From Lates calcarifer (Eukaryota > Chordata > Actinopteri > Centropomidae): a stretch of 64,000 nt of DNA. The stretch covers positions 25,742,002 to 25,806,001 of the forward strand of contig NC_066837.1 of NCBI RefSeq assembly GCF_001640805.2, given 5' to 3'. Shown here piece after piece: positions 12,450 through 24,919 of the stretch. The notes beneath the pieces were generated by a model. The model did not search any database and had not been told where the DNA came from. It saw only the letters and a program-made list of their open reading frames with translations. The first letter of the stretch is position 1. Every line of letters begins with the position of its first letter. Made by a program: the position numbers and the translations under genes.

Positions 12450-13545
12450 TGACATCTGCCTCAACATTTCTCTTAAAGCTACAGGCACACGTTTATGGAA
12501 ACCCTGCCTCCTCCTGACAGCTTACAAATGCCTGTAGGACAGAAAAGAATGACTTTCACAGCCTTTAAACAACACTTCGAATGTTTGGATAACGTGTGAT
12601 TTTGTTTAATTAGAGTAATTACCAATGAAACACTGTAGCTTCCCTAATACGCAGATAAAAAGCAGTGTCACAGTGGTTCACAGAAAGGGAAAAAAACATC
12701 AGTCAAAAGCATGGTCCACTGACATACAGCACAACAGTCAACACAGGCATGACAAATGAGCAAAGTCCAGTTCATCACTAACACACACCTATGTAACCAC
12801 AATGACCCCGCTATGCTTCCTGTATCGTAGTTACTTCAGCACTGAAAAAAAAAGTAAACTCTGCATAGCGTGTTGTATAAAAAGACATTTCAGCTCACAC
12901 CATACAGCCATACATAATTCAGTGCATGACCCTGATCCTACTTATTTGATTTGCAGTATTTTGAGGTTTTGAACAGAAGTGACACTACTTTGTCTGTAAT
13001 TGTGAAAAATGTATCTCTACTTCAATATCATGTTGTGTTGCAACATTACAAAAAGGGCCCATGTTTACTTTCAATCTTTCAAAAAATGGAAAGGAAAAGG
13101 AAAAACAAATCACCCTAGGTCAAAGGATGATTTGGGATCAAAGGTTAATTTCAAATTAGTCTTAGTGTTTGTTTTAACTTGCTGCAAGTGCCAAATGATT
13201 GGCACCACAAAGTTTCAACAGTAACAACAAAGTATTTGAGTTTCTGAGCTGAGCAGCTGAAAACAAACACAAAGTATGACTTAGAAATAATGTTACATGT
13301 CCTGGGTCTTTCTTCTTTCCAGTCACTTCTTGAGGACCAGGCCAGGCTGAAAGTAAAACAAATGTGACTGATCCAGAGAGGCTGGTGGATCACTCTGAGC
13401 AGTTTCAAGATATGCCGCTGTTCCACCAAGAGCTCCGGTGCCTCCTCCGAACCGATCTGTTTTAATCATCCTCTACTGCAGCAGAGGAGGCAGTTTGTCT
13501 CAGTGGACCCCAACTTTAATTTTATGTTTTGTTTTGTTTTTTTTT
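12450..13545. other. Intergenic interval between unc93b1 and timm10
   Basis: No supported exon is visible. The left end is the upstream flank of the unc93b1 promoter, and the right end adjoins the presumed timm10 polyadenylation signal. Open frames such as 13151-13429 on the minus strand have no recognisable product. Confidence 0.5.
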
Positions 13546-13551
13546 TTTATT
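13546..13551 (-). terminator. timm10: timm10 polyadenylation signal (AATAAA)
   Basis: Plus-strand tttatt here reads AATAAA on the minus strand, about 110 bases after the timm10 stop codon. It is the nearest canonical signal and gives a short 3' UTR, as is usual for small Tim genes. Confidence 0.55.
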
Positions 13552-13663
13552 TACCCACCCGTTACATTAAAACACCAGTCTCTCACTTTAGAGAACATAG
13601 ATATGCTAACCCCATCCCGCAACCTAGTAATTCCCCACGTAATTTCTTTCATCAGTGTCCGCT

Positions 13664-16506
13664 CTATCCGCTCCCAACGGCTGCCTTCCTCATCATTTCC
13701 TCATCCTGGACTGAGAGCTCTGTCAGCTTGCGTCCCAGCCTCTCGTGAAGGTCCAGGTATTTGGCCACGCATCTGTCCAGGCACACCGACTCCCCCTTCG
13801 TCAGTTCTGCCTCCTTGTAATGTGGTGGTACGCACTTCCTGTGGCAGGCGTTGGTCATTCTGGGAGAAAAGGAAGCTAGGAGTCAATACTTTTAATGTGC
13901 TATTTCTATAAACAAAAAATTATGTGGCCCAGCATCTTTTAAAAATGATCAATTAAATTGTTTTGACTGTTAAAGCCCAATCTCCATAGCATGTAAAGAT
14001 GGGATTTTAAAAGTCACACAGGAGCTACTAATTTCAGTTATTTAAGGTCAAATGTGGAGATGTGCAGAATTAGTGGCATCTAGTGGTAAGGTTGCTGATT
14101 GCAACCACCTGAAACTCCCTACCCTCACCCCTCTTCCCAAGAGTATAAGAGAACTTATTGTGGCCTTCAGGTAATGCAAAAACACAAAAGGCCCTCCCTA
14201 GAGCCAGTGTTTGGTTTGTCCATTCTGAACTACTGTAGAAACATGGCAGGCTCTGTGGAAGAGGACCTGCTTCATATGTAGACATGAAGGGCTCATTCTA
14301 AGCTAATGAAAGTGAAGTGATTCTTAGTTTTAATAATATAACAATTCAAAAATATAACAATGGATATTATATTCCATTTCTGCGAGTAGATCTCCATCCT
14401 ACACACTGATCCTTTAATTTATTGATTATTTTATAGTTCTGATATAGATATTGATATAGTTTGATATAGTTTAATCATTGCACCTATAAACATCACAAAA
14501 CCTGTGAAAACATGTCCTTCACAATGTCTAATAAACCCAATGTGATGTCAACAAGTACCTTGTTTTATTAAACCAACACTTCAAACACCAAAGATATTCA
14601 ATGTACGAAAGAACGAGAGAAAGCCAAAGATTGTCACACTCGAGGAGCTGAAGGAATCATATGTTTGGAATTTCTGCTTTGAAAAAATAGATAATAGATC
14701 ATTAAAAATGTTGCAGGTGACATGTTCTCTCCTTGACTTATTGTTGCAGATTTAGACTACACTGTTTTTTGTGGGATTCCAACACCACTAGGTTTTGCCA
14801 AAGTCACTGTAACATTATGGAGCTTTAAGTTTGACTGACATGAATTTCATTGAATAGTTTATTTGCCAGGGATAATACTCCGTAATAAATAGAAATGAAG
14901 AGATTATCAAATGTTTTCCCCAAATTTAGCAATAAATGCCTCGAACTTCCTGAGAATGTATCAATATTTTCTACTGTGACATGATGTCAAAATGTCTTCT
15001 CTGAAAAAGGCCTGTAGAGTTTTCCCACAGATGTTTTGACTTGTCGGATTTGTCACAGCAGAAAAGACACTAGTGTCATTAATCACAATAACGATGGTTC
15101 TGTTCAATTAAGATGAGTCGCTATGGGATAACAGTGAGCCTGGACAATCTAACTGATTATAGTCATAATTACTGTTATAAGAAAAGGCTGTGTTTGTCAA
15201 GTCAAGACATTCACTGACAAAAGTGCAGCTATGAAATAAGGCACAATATCCTTCACATATGTGCCCAGATCATAAATGTGGGCACTTCAACTGATGCATG
15301 TTCATATACAATTTGTAGTCAGCTATGATGAATATCAGCAAGCTTGGGATAGAATGGGGGGGGGGGGGGGTTGGCGTGTTTCAGAGTCAGCTCCTTCTTC
15401 AGGGCTCTGACAGAGTAGCTAGGTTTCCATCCAAACATAGCACAAAGTGTAAGTGAATTTTAACAAAATCTGCAAAAGAAAATGCTAATTTCACATTTGC
15501 AATTATGCTTGTCTATCTATTCACTACTGTTACATTATGGTGGTGCTAATTTTCCAGTTGTGCATCATTAAACCACTGCAGAAGAAAGACATTAAAGTCA
15601 TGTGCTTCACCTACTGCACATTGAAAATGCACATAAACCACACCTCTTGACTGATGGGATCAAGTTGAACCAGTGGGGGCAGTCCTGCAGCAGGTATTAT
15701 TTATTGTATATTTGAATAAGCCTTTTCTCCTTCTGCTGTGACACGTCAAAGTGTCTGCTGTGAAGACGTGTTACTAATATACTTAATGATGGCTACATTA
15801 CATTCATGTCAACAGTTAAAGGACTGTGCATGCTAGCACACTGGTATAGATTACTGGTCACTTAAATCAAACAGCCAGTTTTAACACTATTAATTTCTTG
15901 ACAACTCAACAGGTCTGCCATGATCAAGGCCAGTGGACATGATTATATATATAATTTCATCATAAATCCTAGTTATTTTAAGACTTTACATTGGCTTTAG
16001 CTAAGAATAGGCAGTCATGTTGACATTTAATAGATGATTCATTCATTAAAACCTACACACTGGACATAACAAAATGAAGTCTACTGAAGCCCTAAACAGT
16101 GTGAACACACCACTAATCCTACATCATACTACGCCATGTACATGACTCCATTTGCGACGTGTGTAGCTCTGGAGAAAATCTTATGTACTGTTGCAGTGTG
16201 CAGGGTGTCACATGTAGCTCCTGTAACTGAATGAACTCAGTAGCAACCAGCATCAGTGTAGGACTTTAAAGCTACGTCTTCACCAATATAAATGAGCACT
16301 ATAAGACCTGTTATTACTACCTAATATGCGATTTAATAAAGACTATGAATGAAGGCCATGAGACAGTTTACTGCTGTCTGAAGGGTAGCATTAGAAGAGA
16401 CCGCTAAATGAGTGGTTAGCTTGTTTAGGCTTTACCGGTTGTACATGTCAGCCATCATCTCCACCTCCAGTTCGGCCGCTAGCTGCTGTGCCTTCATGGG
16501 ATCCAT
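13664..16506 (-). CDS. timm10: TIMM10, small Tim chaperone of the mitochondrial intermembrane space
   Basis: Tim10 pairs with Tim9 in a hexameric chaperone that carries hydrophobic precursors across the intermembrane space to the TIM22 and SAM machineries. The two coding exons are 16506-16436 and 13859-13664 (267 nt, 88 residues; the human protein is 90). The start is [20 protein letters not shown], and the codon for Arg24 spans the intron. The twin CX3C signature is complete: CHRKC in exon 2 and CLDRC 16 residues later. These four cysteines form the two disulfides made by Mia40. No presequence is expected or seen. The C-terminus is slightly shorter than in human. The single intron is about 2.6 kb and contains a MITE-like repeat and a G-run. 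Confidence 0.97.
14044..14420. mobile_element. MITE-like dispersed repeat in timm10 intron
   Basis: The block from 'ggcatctagtggtaaggttg' through 'ccctagagccagtgtttggt' to 'cctacacactgatcctttaa' matches from memory a very abundant interspersed repeat of percomorph fishes, often found in introns. The ends are weakly inverted (ttaaggtca at left against the complement of tgatcctttaa at right), which suggests a nonautonomous DNA element with a TTAA-like target. It has no coding capacity. Confidence 0.5.
15357..15370. repeat. Poly-G run
   Basis: An uninterrupted run of about 14 G residues lies in the timm10 intron. Such runs often vary in length and can form G-quadruplexes. No other function is evident. 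Confidence 0.8.
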
Positions 16507-16629
16507 GTCTGCGCTTCACGGCTGCTCTCACCCGGCTTTGACCACACACACTCCGTCCTGGTGACCCTCTCCGGCGGACAGTCGACAAAGATCCTACCCG
16601 CTGCTTCTTCTGTAACCTTCAAATCTGCA

Positions 16630-16670
16630 CGAAAACACGTGTGTACCGTTTCCTCAACTACTTCCGCTGT
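16630..16670 (-). promoter_or_regulatory. timm10: timm10 upstream E-box and Ets/GABP site
   Basis: About 130-160 bases upstream of the timm10 ATG there is a palindromic cacgtg E-box (16636-16641). A minus-strand GCGGAAGT (16660-16667) matches the Ets/GABP (NRF-2) consensus, a frequent element in promoters of nuclear-encoded mitochondrial genes. Motifs are seen directly; their use is inferred. Confidence 0.45.
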
Positions 16671-16699
16671 CAATAAAGTTGGATTCAGACAAAGTGTGC

Positions 16700-17293
16700 C
16701 CCCTGGCGCCCGTAGTGAGGACAACAACCTCGGTGCTGTTTGTAAGTGGAAAACACACTGATGAAAAGGCAGACTGTTTCTTTAATAAACCATAATTATG
16801 TAGTCTCATTTACATAAAACGCCATGCACTTTACACAAACAGGCTCAAAATAAAATATTCTTTACAGTAGTTACTTACAGAAGTGCTTTCTACTTTAATC
16901 AGTCTGACAATTCAAATTTCACTCAGAATTTAAAATGAATAAAACTGACAAACATTAAATGTAAACATTAATGATTCCTTTCAGACTTGTATCAATGCCT
17001 TTTCATATCATTAATGAAAATTAAACAACCATTCCAACCTTGTATATTGAACTAAATGAATGCAATCAACCTGTGATTTTTAAATGTACAGAGCTTATGA
17101 CTGCTAGACACTGACTGATGATGAAAAGTAACAGAAAAGGAAGGATGTAAAAATCTATTATACATTGCCTCACATCTCTGTGAACATAAATAAAACCAGA
17201 ACAGAGAGAACATTAGGTTTGGCACACCAAAAGTGCTGAACTAGACACACAATATATTCTAAAACTATGCACATATACAAAGGTTATTCAGCC
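16700..17293. other. Spacer and presumed btbd18 3' UTR
   Basis: No exon is visible here apart from what should be the btbd18 3' UTR next to 17294. An ATTAAA variant on the minus strand at about 16894-16899 is a candidate polyadenylation signal. That would leave only a few hundred bases between the end of btbd18 and the timm10 promoter. Confidence 0.35.
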
Positions 17294-20200
17294 TCATCCC
17301 GTCACATCGATCTCATTCACATCTTCCTCCTCGTCTTCATCTAGAGTTATCTCTGTGTTGATGAGACCATCCTCACGCTCCCTGGTCTGAGGCACTTTGA
17401 CTGGGGAGTAAAGCAGAACGTCCACCTCCACTTCCTCCTCTTCCTCTTGATCGCAGCCTGACACAATCCCACCGGCACCTGGCAGAGGTGGACCAGTTCT
17501 CTCAGGTGTCTGGGTGTACAAGTTGTGATGCCATGGTTTGTTTAACTGAGGCAGGTGAGTGTCACTGTGAGACAAGCCTTCATTGTTGATGACATCACAG
17601 GCTGTTCCTGTTACAAAACACAAAGGAATTAAAATACATCCAGGTTAACTAAGTACAGTACATTTACTCAAGAACCACTTGGTACTTGTACGTTACTTGA
17701 CTATTTCCATTTTTCTACTTAAACATCTACTCCACCAAATTTAAGAGGGGAATACTGTGACACTACATGAATTTGACAGCTGGAGTTACAAGTTTCTTTT
17801 CAGATCGAGATTTTGTATAAAAAAATTTTAAAAACTGGATGTACTGGATTAAACCAATGGTTTCCGACCTATATGGCTTGTGATCTATAAGCCCCCATCC
17901 TTAACAGAGGTAGGGCAGTTAACCAGACTTCATATATAATAATATCACTTACTGGGGACATTATATTGCAGAACCATCACTTTCACTGCTGAGACCTGGA
18001 GACCATTGTGCTGCTAGTACTTCTGTACTTTTAGTTTAACAAGCTTGAGTATACAGCTTTTAAGTGCGGTGTATTGGAGTGTTTTTACATTGTTGTACTG
18101 ATACTTTTACTTTTGTAATTTGGGTGAACAAAGCCTTTGAACAGGGTTCCACCGAAACTTGACACAGGGCATTATTTCTCTTCAGTTTAGGAGCTTTTCA
18201 GAAAACTAGCCCAACATCATCACAATTGAAGTTTTTTGTATTTATTGCTATCGGTCAATGTCATTCTTTCATTTACCACCAGATGGCACCAAAACAGGGA
18301 CTTTTCTCATTTTGGTGGTTTTAAGAAAACATGTTCTCTTTGTCTAACCAATAAACTCAATGAAAAATATTCAGTGGTCATATATAATGTTTACTTTCAA
18401 TGTACACAGAAAAATAGGGCTTCAGAATCTACCACTAATCAACCCTGACTATCAGAACACCTTACCTTCATAAAGATTCATCAGTGGTTGCTCCCTCTCT
18501 GCTGCTAACTTGGCCACCACTTCTTCCAGGTCATCAAAGGAAAACACTGGTTGGTTTCCACCACACAAAAAACTGGTCTTCTTAGTAGAGCTGTCTGTGC
18601 CATCTGTTGATTCGCTGAAAACTTGATTGTGATTTTTATCAACTGTGACACTAATGACCGGAGACTGTTCACTCCCGACCCGGTCTTGAGGCTGAGTGAT
18701 GTCTATGTCCATCTCTTTGTCTTTAGCTGATTCCTTGTATGTGCTGTCTCTGTTCACCATCCCTTCACTTTCTGCATCTTTTACAGTTCCATTTGTTTCC
18801 TGGCTTTCTTTTAACTTCCTTGTTTTTGAGTGTTGCCTTTTAATAAGCTTCTGAAACTCCTTCAGAGTGACCATCTGTGGCCATTTGGATGCCCCAAGTT
18901 TTCTTACGTCTGGGATTATGTCATTGATACCTGCATCAGGCTTGTCAGTGCTCTCAATGCTTATGGTCTTCTTTGGTGGAATTACCCCCTCCTCTGTGCT
19001 TCTATTCAGCCTCCTTTTTTTACACTTCTGCTTTGTTTTGTCCCCCTTTTCTAAATCCTCTTTTGGCAAATTCCTGTCCATTTTCTGCTGACTTTCTTCA
19101 TTAGAGCCCATCTTTTCAGGGAGAGCAGGATTGTTGTTCGGAGGGATAGGATCTTTAAGTTTTGTTTTTGGTGGTCTTCCACGTTTCTGGTTTGTGACTC
19201 CTTGTTTATTTGCCGTCTGAGCTCTATAGGCCCCAGGTTTTGCAACTAAAGAATCTTCTGGGCTTGTGTCACTTGGTGACTTTTCAGTTTTTTTCAAAAA
19301 ACCCCTGGTTCTGATCCGAGTTTGGGCAGTATTCGCCACAGATATTCGGGGTTTCTCTCTCAAGCTCTCTGTGACAAGTGACTGCTGATTTGGTTTGGAT
19401 AGAATGTTCATAGAGCTGGTGGCCATTCCTCTTTCCTTGGCAAGTACATTGTTGCTTGATAAACTGACTTGACAAACACTCAAGTTGATTTGACTCTTTG
19501 TTCCATCACCGATTTTTACATGTTTGTATGCCAAGAGAGAACTGGCAGCATCTTGTGGATGACTGGTGCGTTTTGTCCTCCTTTTAGGTGCCATTGTATT
19601 CCCAGCTGTGTTGTCTTCCTTCATCTTCCTTGGGTCAGATTTCAGTTCTGCAGCGTTTGGTTGAACAGAAGATAGCGTTTCTCTCTCTTCCACCTCTTTC
19701 ACAGTACAAGATTCTGCCAAGATACCCTCATTTTGTCGATTCAACTCCAGATGTTCCTGCCGGTGCTTTGACAAACAGTTGTAGTTAGTATCCTGTGGTA
19801 AAGACATACTTTTATTTTCTTTGCAAGTGATGGCACTCAGGGGAAATTTTAGCGATCCAGGGTTTTCTGTCAGCCAAGGTCGCCCATGTAGAGATGGCTG
19901 TTGCTGAACTTTATTACCAAGGTTCATGGGGTTGTTGGGGACAGGCTGATGTTTTGTCGCTGAGGTGCAAGGCTCTAATGGAGAGAGACATTGAGGAAGC
20001 CGCAAATCGTCCATGCAAGGTATAGACAGGACAGTAGTATGCATGGACTGTGTCTCACTGCCATTCTTCAGAGGTAAAAACTCAAGATTGTGCTGACTGT
20101 CTTGTGAGGACAGGTCCCATAATGCTGGATAATGTAGTTTCTGCCCAGAAGAGAAGAAAGCTGAGGGTATGACTGATCTTGTTGTAGGTGCGTCAAGATG

Positions 20201-23200
20201 TGGACATTCTTGACTTTTGGATAACGGCATGTTCTGATGGCTCATTTCATCACTCTGCCACATGGATCTGACAGATGAATAATAGTGTGGAGAGCACTCC
20301 TGCCGTTGTTGGATTACCGCAGCATCTGGCAGTACAGAGGAAAGGCTTGAGCAGCTGGACTGGTTCTGAACTGTGAAACAACAATGGATACCTGCACAAC
20401 AAGTGTAAAGACTGCAATCAATCCATCTTGAATTAACAAAGCTGAGGTGATTGATGTTAGGATGGGGGGTTTTGTGTAGCATGAAACTGACAATGTGGGC
20501 ATTTAGATTGTGGACTGAGACTGAGATCAGGTTCAACTGAGTCTGTTGGTGTGATAAAATAAGAAGTGCTCATCGAATGTAGGACTGAAAAGCATGAAAC
20601 AGAAAGAACGTTTAAGGGAAAGTTCTCAGTTTAAATTTAGAGCTGAAACCATTAGTTAATGAAAATGAAATCCGCAACCAGTTTTTTGACAATTAATCAA
20701 TATATGTCAAATCTGATTCTCAGTTGTGAGGAATTTGTTTCCCCTTGTCTCATGTGGTAGAATGCCTTGTTGTTGAGACAAAACAAGTCATTTGATGTTA
20801 TTGGCTTGGTGCTTGGATGATTCACATAAAAATCATGCATATTTGGAAAGCTGTAGCAGGCCCGCACTGCTTTCCTGATATACAGGGTTTTGTGTGAGTC
20901 CTCATTTCCCTGGTATCTCCACAACAGAGGTAGCAAGTTACCATGACCCATGGTCACACTGGCCATATTTCTGGGAAATATTACAGGTTGAAAAAAATGG
21001 TTTTTGCCTTAACATGTTTAAACATGGAGGAGGGATAACTTTATGTGACATAATCATATTTCTTCACAGTACTGATGGAATCAAATAAAGGACAATAAAA
21101 CAAACTGGTAACAGGTTTTCCTCTATGTGTGAAATTATCCCGAGGAATCTATTTTGACAAGTTACAGAGGGAAAAAATAAAAAGATCAAAGAACTGATGG
21201 ACAATAATTTCAATACCTTTATATTATGGTTCAGAAAACCTGTTTTGTTATGTAAGAAAAACTAATTTGCAGCAAACTAATGCATCTACATACCTGTATC
21301 TGCTGATGAGTTGCAAGTTTGTGAACCCAAATCCTGGTTAAACACACACCCTGCTGCACTGACAGCAGCATGCATCTGATTGTGCCCTGCATCGTTCTGT
21401 GTAACTGGGTCTTGGGAAATATTCAGTACTCCGTCATGGCTCAGCTGAAGGTGATGAGACTTCTTGAAGTCCCTCTCCAAGTTGGGGAGGATATTGATGC
21501 CCATCATGATGTCTTCCAACAGCCTCTCTATCTGCTCATCAGACTCCTCTACAGAGTCCTGATGCTGCAGAACTGGAGCTGCCTCGAGGCCATCGTTCTG
21601 GTTTGGGGTGAAGCAGTCACTAGAGGGTGGCTGGGAGTCAGAGGAGGTGTTGGGGTGAAGTGGTGACGTGAGGGAGTTGGTAACAGGTTGAAGAATATGC
21701 CATTCTGGTTTCTGTATTGGGTTTGGCTGGACAAGGGAGGGAGGAAGAGGAATGTCTGAAAGGTCATGTCTTCCTGTTGCCATATCATTGCTAAGTAAGT
21801 ACTAAAATGAGCTATTCTTGTTTTTTCTGTCCTTGCACCACCAAGAGAAATTCTCAAGTATTTATTGCACTTGACAAGAAGTAAGTAAGTAGTTATATTT
21901 ATAATATATTAATTTTTTCATCACCATTCATAACTACCTGTCTCAGGGAGGCAAGAACTGACAAGGTCTCATCTGCATCTCGCATGCTCACCACCTCCCA
22001 CACTTCTCCTTTAGTCCTCCTCCTCAGCTTCACCTGCACAAGAGGGAAGAAAACACAGTGATGATGATGACAGCACAAAGATAAACAGGAGTCTTCCCAC
22101 ACACACATCATGACAGTCTGAGGACATCACAAATCACATCACAGCTGAGCCAGGACAATTCTGTCATAGAACTGTCAAGCCACCTTTACTGTGGTGACTG
22201 CACTCGATGGGAAACAGAGACGTCAACACTACACCAGGAAGTCGCAACCAAACAATATGATATCTTAGCCTCATGTTGAAAGAAAAAACATTAGGTTCAA
22301 ACATTATGTAACATGACTTGCAACACTTTTGTCTATTGCAGTGTAATTTTGCAATTTGGACATAGTGAAGCATAATTTACAATCACTTGGTAATCTCACC
22401 TAATATACAGTAGCCTTAAGGTTTATGTACACAACTTACTATAAAGGGGATGCATTCCAGGTTATTTTCTACGTGAAAAAATGCAATTCTCTCTCCTTAC
22501 CCTGATAGAGATCTGTGTGGTCTCCATCATCTGCTGCATCTCTTTCATCTTGGCCATGTTCTTCGTGCCAACATGCCTCACTGTAGACTTTGTGCTTTCT
22601 TCTCCTGGCATCTCATCTATGTCAGCCTGGCTTGGCTGCTCTGTATCTCCTCTGTCGTCAGCTGTCATGCCATTTCTTTTTCCATTCTCCAGTTCTGTTC
22701 TTTCCTCAGCCAAGGCCTGTAGACTGTCCCCGGACTCAGATGACTGCTGGTGGCCGCTGCCCTCCTCACGACTTGGGGACTCTGAGTCATCAATAAGTGA
22801 AATGGGGAAGGTCAACGTCTCACCAAACAAAGCTGGAGTTGATGTGGGATTTATTACACAGCCAGAGGATTGGTTTAATGGAGACTCTCCATCGCTTGGT
22901 GCTCCCTTGTCCATACTATAAATGCCTGGGCAAGAAGTGGAGCAAAACTGTTTATCAAGTGTGAGGCTTTGGGGTTGCAACATGACAGAAAAATCCAAGC
23001 TTTGAGCTTTGAGTTCAGACTCTGGGGACAGAGGGGTAGCTTGGCCGGACAGAATAATAAAACTGCCCACTGACTTTTCACCAGCTTTAACAGTCTGTGT
23101 TCCTATAGATATACAACTTCTCTTTTCAATTGGAGAATCTGTATCCCTCCTTCCAACCATCTCAGCCTGAACTTGTGCATCCTGCATTTTCCTGTTTTCA

Positions 23201-23768
23201 TCCCTCCATCTGCTTTCCTCGGCTTGACGGCCATTCTCTCTGAAACGCCCGAGACTCCGCCTCTTCTCTTGGAGTTCTGCCACATTCATCCCCTCATCTT
23301 TCTGCCCCTCTACAAGATCTGCAATCCCAAACTGGCGGGCTACAGCCAACACGTCATCATGTTCAACGCTTCCTTTTACCTCCAGCTGCCCAGAATACAG
23401 CAGACCAACCAGCTTCAACAGGGTCTGGGCCTTCACAGGCTGGAGCTGGAGCCGATGCTTCTGGCCGGACGGAGGAGACGGGGAGGCTGACAGCTTCTGA
23501 GACAGGTAAGGGCTGAGAGCTGCAAGGATGCAACTGTGGGTTGGCACTGAGATACCTTTACAAAAAGGAGTAGATGGAGAAAAAAAATATTTTGTTTCCA
23601 CTGAATTCAAACCTTCAGGTATGCAATGTCAGCACTGTGTTATCATCTACATAGCTCACCCTCACCCTCAGTTTGTAACAGGGTATCACAGAATTGGGCG
23701 TTGTTTTGTTGTCTCTGCAGCTCTGCCAGAAGCTGCATCTCATAACCTGGCCACCAGTACCTCTGCAT
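17294..23768 (-). CDS. btbd18: BTBD18, BTB-domain nuclear protein with AT-hook
   Basis: Coding exons on the minus strand: 23768-23660, 23546-22501, 22033-21938, 21801-21294, 20370-18466, 17607-17294. They total 3978 nt (1325 residues), with consistent phases. The N-terminus (about residues 10-125) is a BTB/POZ domain: AQFCDTLLQTEGEVPTHSCI, then LLKLVGLLYSGQLEV and VLAVARQFGIADLVE. VKLRRRTKGEVWEVVS (exon 3) matches the conserved block VKLRKIVNGTCWEVVQ of mammalian BTBD18. An AT-hook, KRGRPPKTK, lies near residue 980, after a basic APKRRTKRTS stretch. The C-terminus is acidic. Mouse BTBD18 is a germline nuclear factor needed for transcription elongation at pachytene piRNA loci; whether the fish protein does this is unknown. 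It is almost twice the length of human (712 residues), with long low-conservation linkers. The exon 4 acceptor (21802) was chosen to keep frame and is the weakest boundary. Confidence 0.88.
17636..18120 (-). repeat. Dispersed teleost repeat (aagtacttgagta family)
   Basis: Words such as gtacatttactcaagaacc, acttctactcc-like runs and atacttttacttttg are typical of a highly repeated fish element rich in 'agtac/tactt' motifs. It lies in the last btbd18 intron. Similar copies, in the other orientation, are at 50205-50800 and 61660-62160. Confidence 0.45.
20637..20705. repeat. Fragment of 'gctgcaac...gattaatc' MITE family
   Basis: 'agagctgaaaccattagtta' and 'gacaattaatcaatatatg' resemble the ends of the MITE described at 31612-31975. 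This is a short relic in the btbd18 intron. Confidence 0.35.
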
Positions 23769-24610
23769 GTCCACATGGGCACTTGGAGAAAGGGAGGACA
23801 GGAGACAGGACGGATTTGGATAATGCTTAAAACTTTCGTGAAAGACACACACAGAAGGATACACAGTATTGATGGCAACAGTGGCACATCCACTCAAAAC
23901 CTACCTGTTTACTTCTGCCTAGTGCTCAACTTTCGCCCCTGATTTGAGTTTACTATTCATCAGTCATCTCATTTTAATATATTTTTTAATCGTTTTTTTC
24001 ATACAAACAGCAGTACCTCTTTACTAGATTTTGAGGACCTTCTTCCGAAGACAACGGATCCTGTTAGGTGGCGTGTACCAATGTGAACACACTCTACGAC
24101 TTTACTAAAACATGGCAGAAACTCAGCACTGCTCGGTTCACGTGCCAGTCTTTCCTCAAACCGGATAGCTGGTAGGGGGCTATGCTGCACGTGGGTGAGC
24201 AGGACTGCGCACGCAAAACGTTAACCTGGTGAACTTGATGTTAAAATACAGTCTGACGTTTTACTTTAGTATATATTTACTTCTGTTTATCTATTTTATG
24301 TTAGCTTTAGCTACATGGTACAATTTGACAAACTATTTTCTCGATGATTTTGAGGATCAAAGTGTGACCAATGTTGCTAATAGCTAGTTACGTGGTTAGC
24401 AGAAAAATGACAGAAACCCCCTATTCGACAAATTAAACAAAAGTGTAATATCCACCTCATTCCTAAATAGCGGTTTGATATTGTTGTCGATTAGAATGAC
24501 GGTTAAATGAATCCCGTTTCAACTGTCAGCTCAGCTCAAAGCGATCAAGCTAACACTAACTTTAGTCACACACAGCAGCTAAAGCTTCGTAGCTTGAAAA
24601 TTATACTCAC

Positions 24611-24760
24611 CTGTATTTTTCTGTTGCACGAGCGGCCGTGTTTCGGGCAACTAAACTATAATCCAAATTAGAACACGAAATTTAAACATCTAAGGCAAAC
24701 TCAAAGAAGTATTAACATGTCTCCCGCACTGTTATCACATCTAAGCGACTGAGTCGCTGA
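24611..24760 (-). other. btbd18: btbd18 5' UTR exon (approximate 5' end)
   Basis: On the minus strand a strong donor (ACAG|gtgagt) falls at 24611/24610, upstream of the coding exon. The coding exon may be joined through the acceptor-like ctccaag near 23785. The upstream limit is estimated from the loss of CpG-rich sequence. The exon carries no long open frame. Confidence 0.4.
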
Positions 24761-24913
24761 CTGACAGCGACACCTACTGGTCGCTCGTGTCAACAACGAA
24801 AACAGCACTGAAGCAAGTCTCCTCTCTTTCCATTATGAACTTCTTCTCACGGATTGTTTACAGTGTGATCTAGAGGCAAACGAAAACAAAGGCTCCGAGA
24901 AATCATTTTCTTT

Positions 24914-24919
24914 TTTATT
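24914..24919 (-). terminator. ctnnd1: ctnnd1 polyadenylation signal (AATAAA)
   Basis: Plus-strand tttatt reads AATAAA on the minus strand, in a T-rich setting. It is a plausible end for the long ctnnd1 3' UTR. It lies only about 150 bases upstream of the presumed btbd18 first exon. Confidence 0.4.

Noticed and set aside
13438..13911. 157-residue plus-strand frame
   Set aside because: It is antisense to timm10 exon 2 and its 3' UTR, with no splice context or recognisable domain.
23999..24190. 63-residue minus-strand frame upstream of btbd18
   Set aside because: It lies between the presumed UTR exon and the coding exon of btbd18, has no recognisable domain and no clear splice sites.
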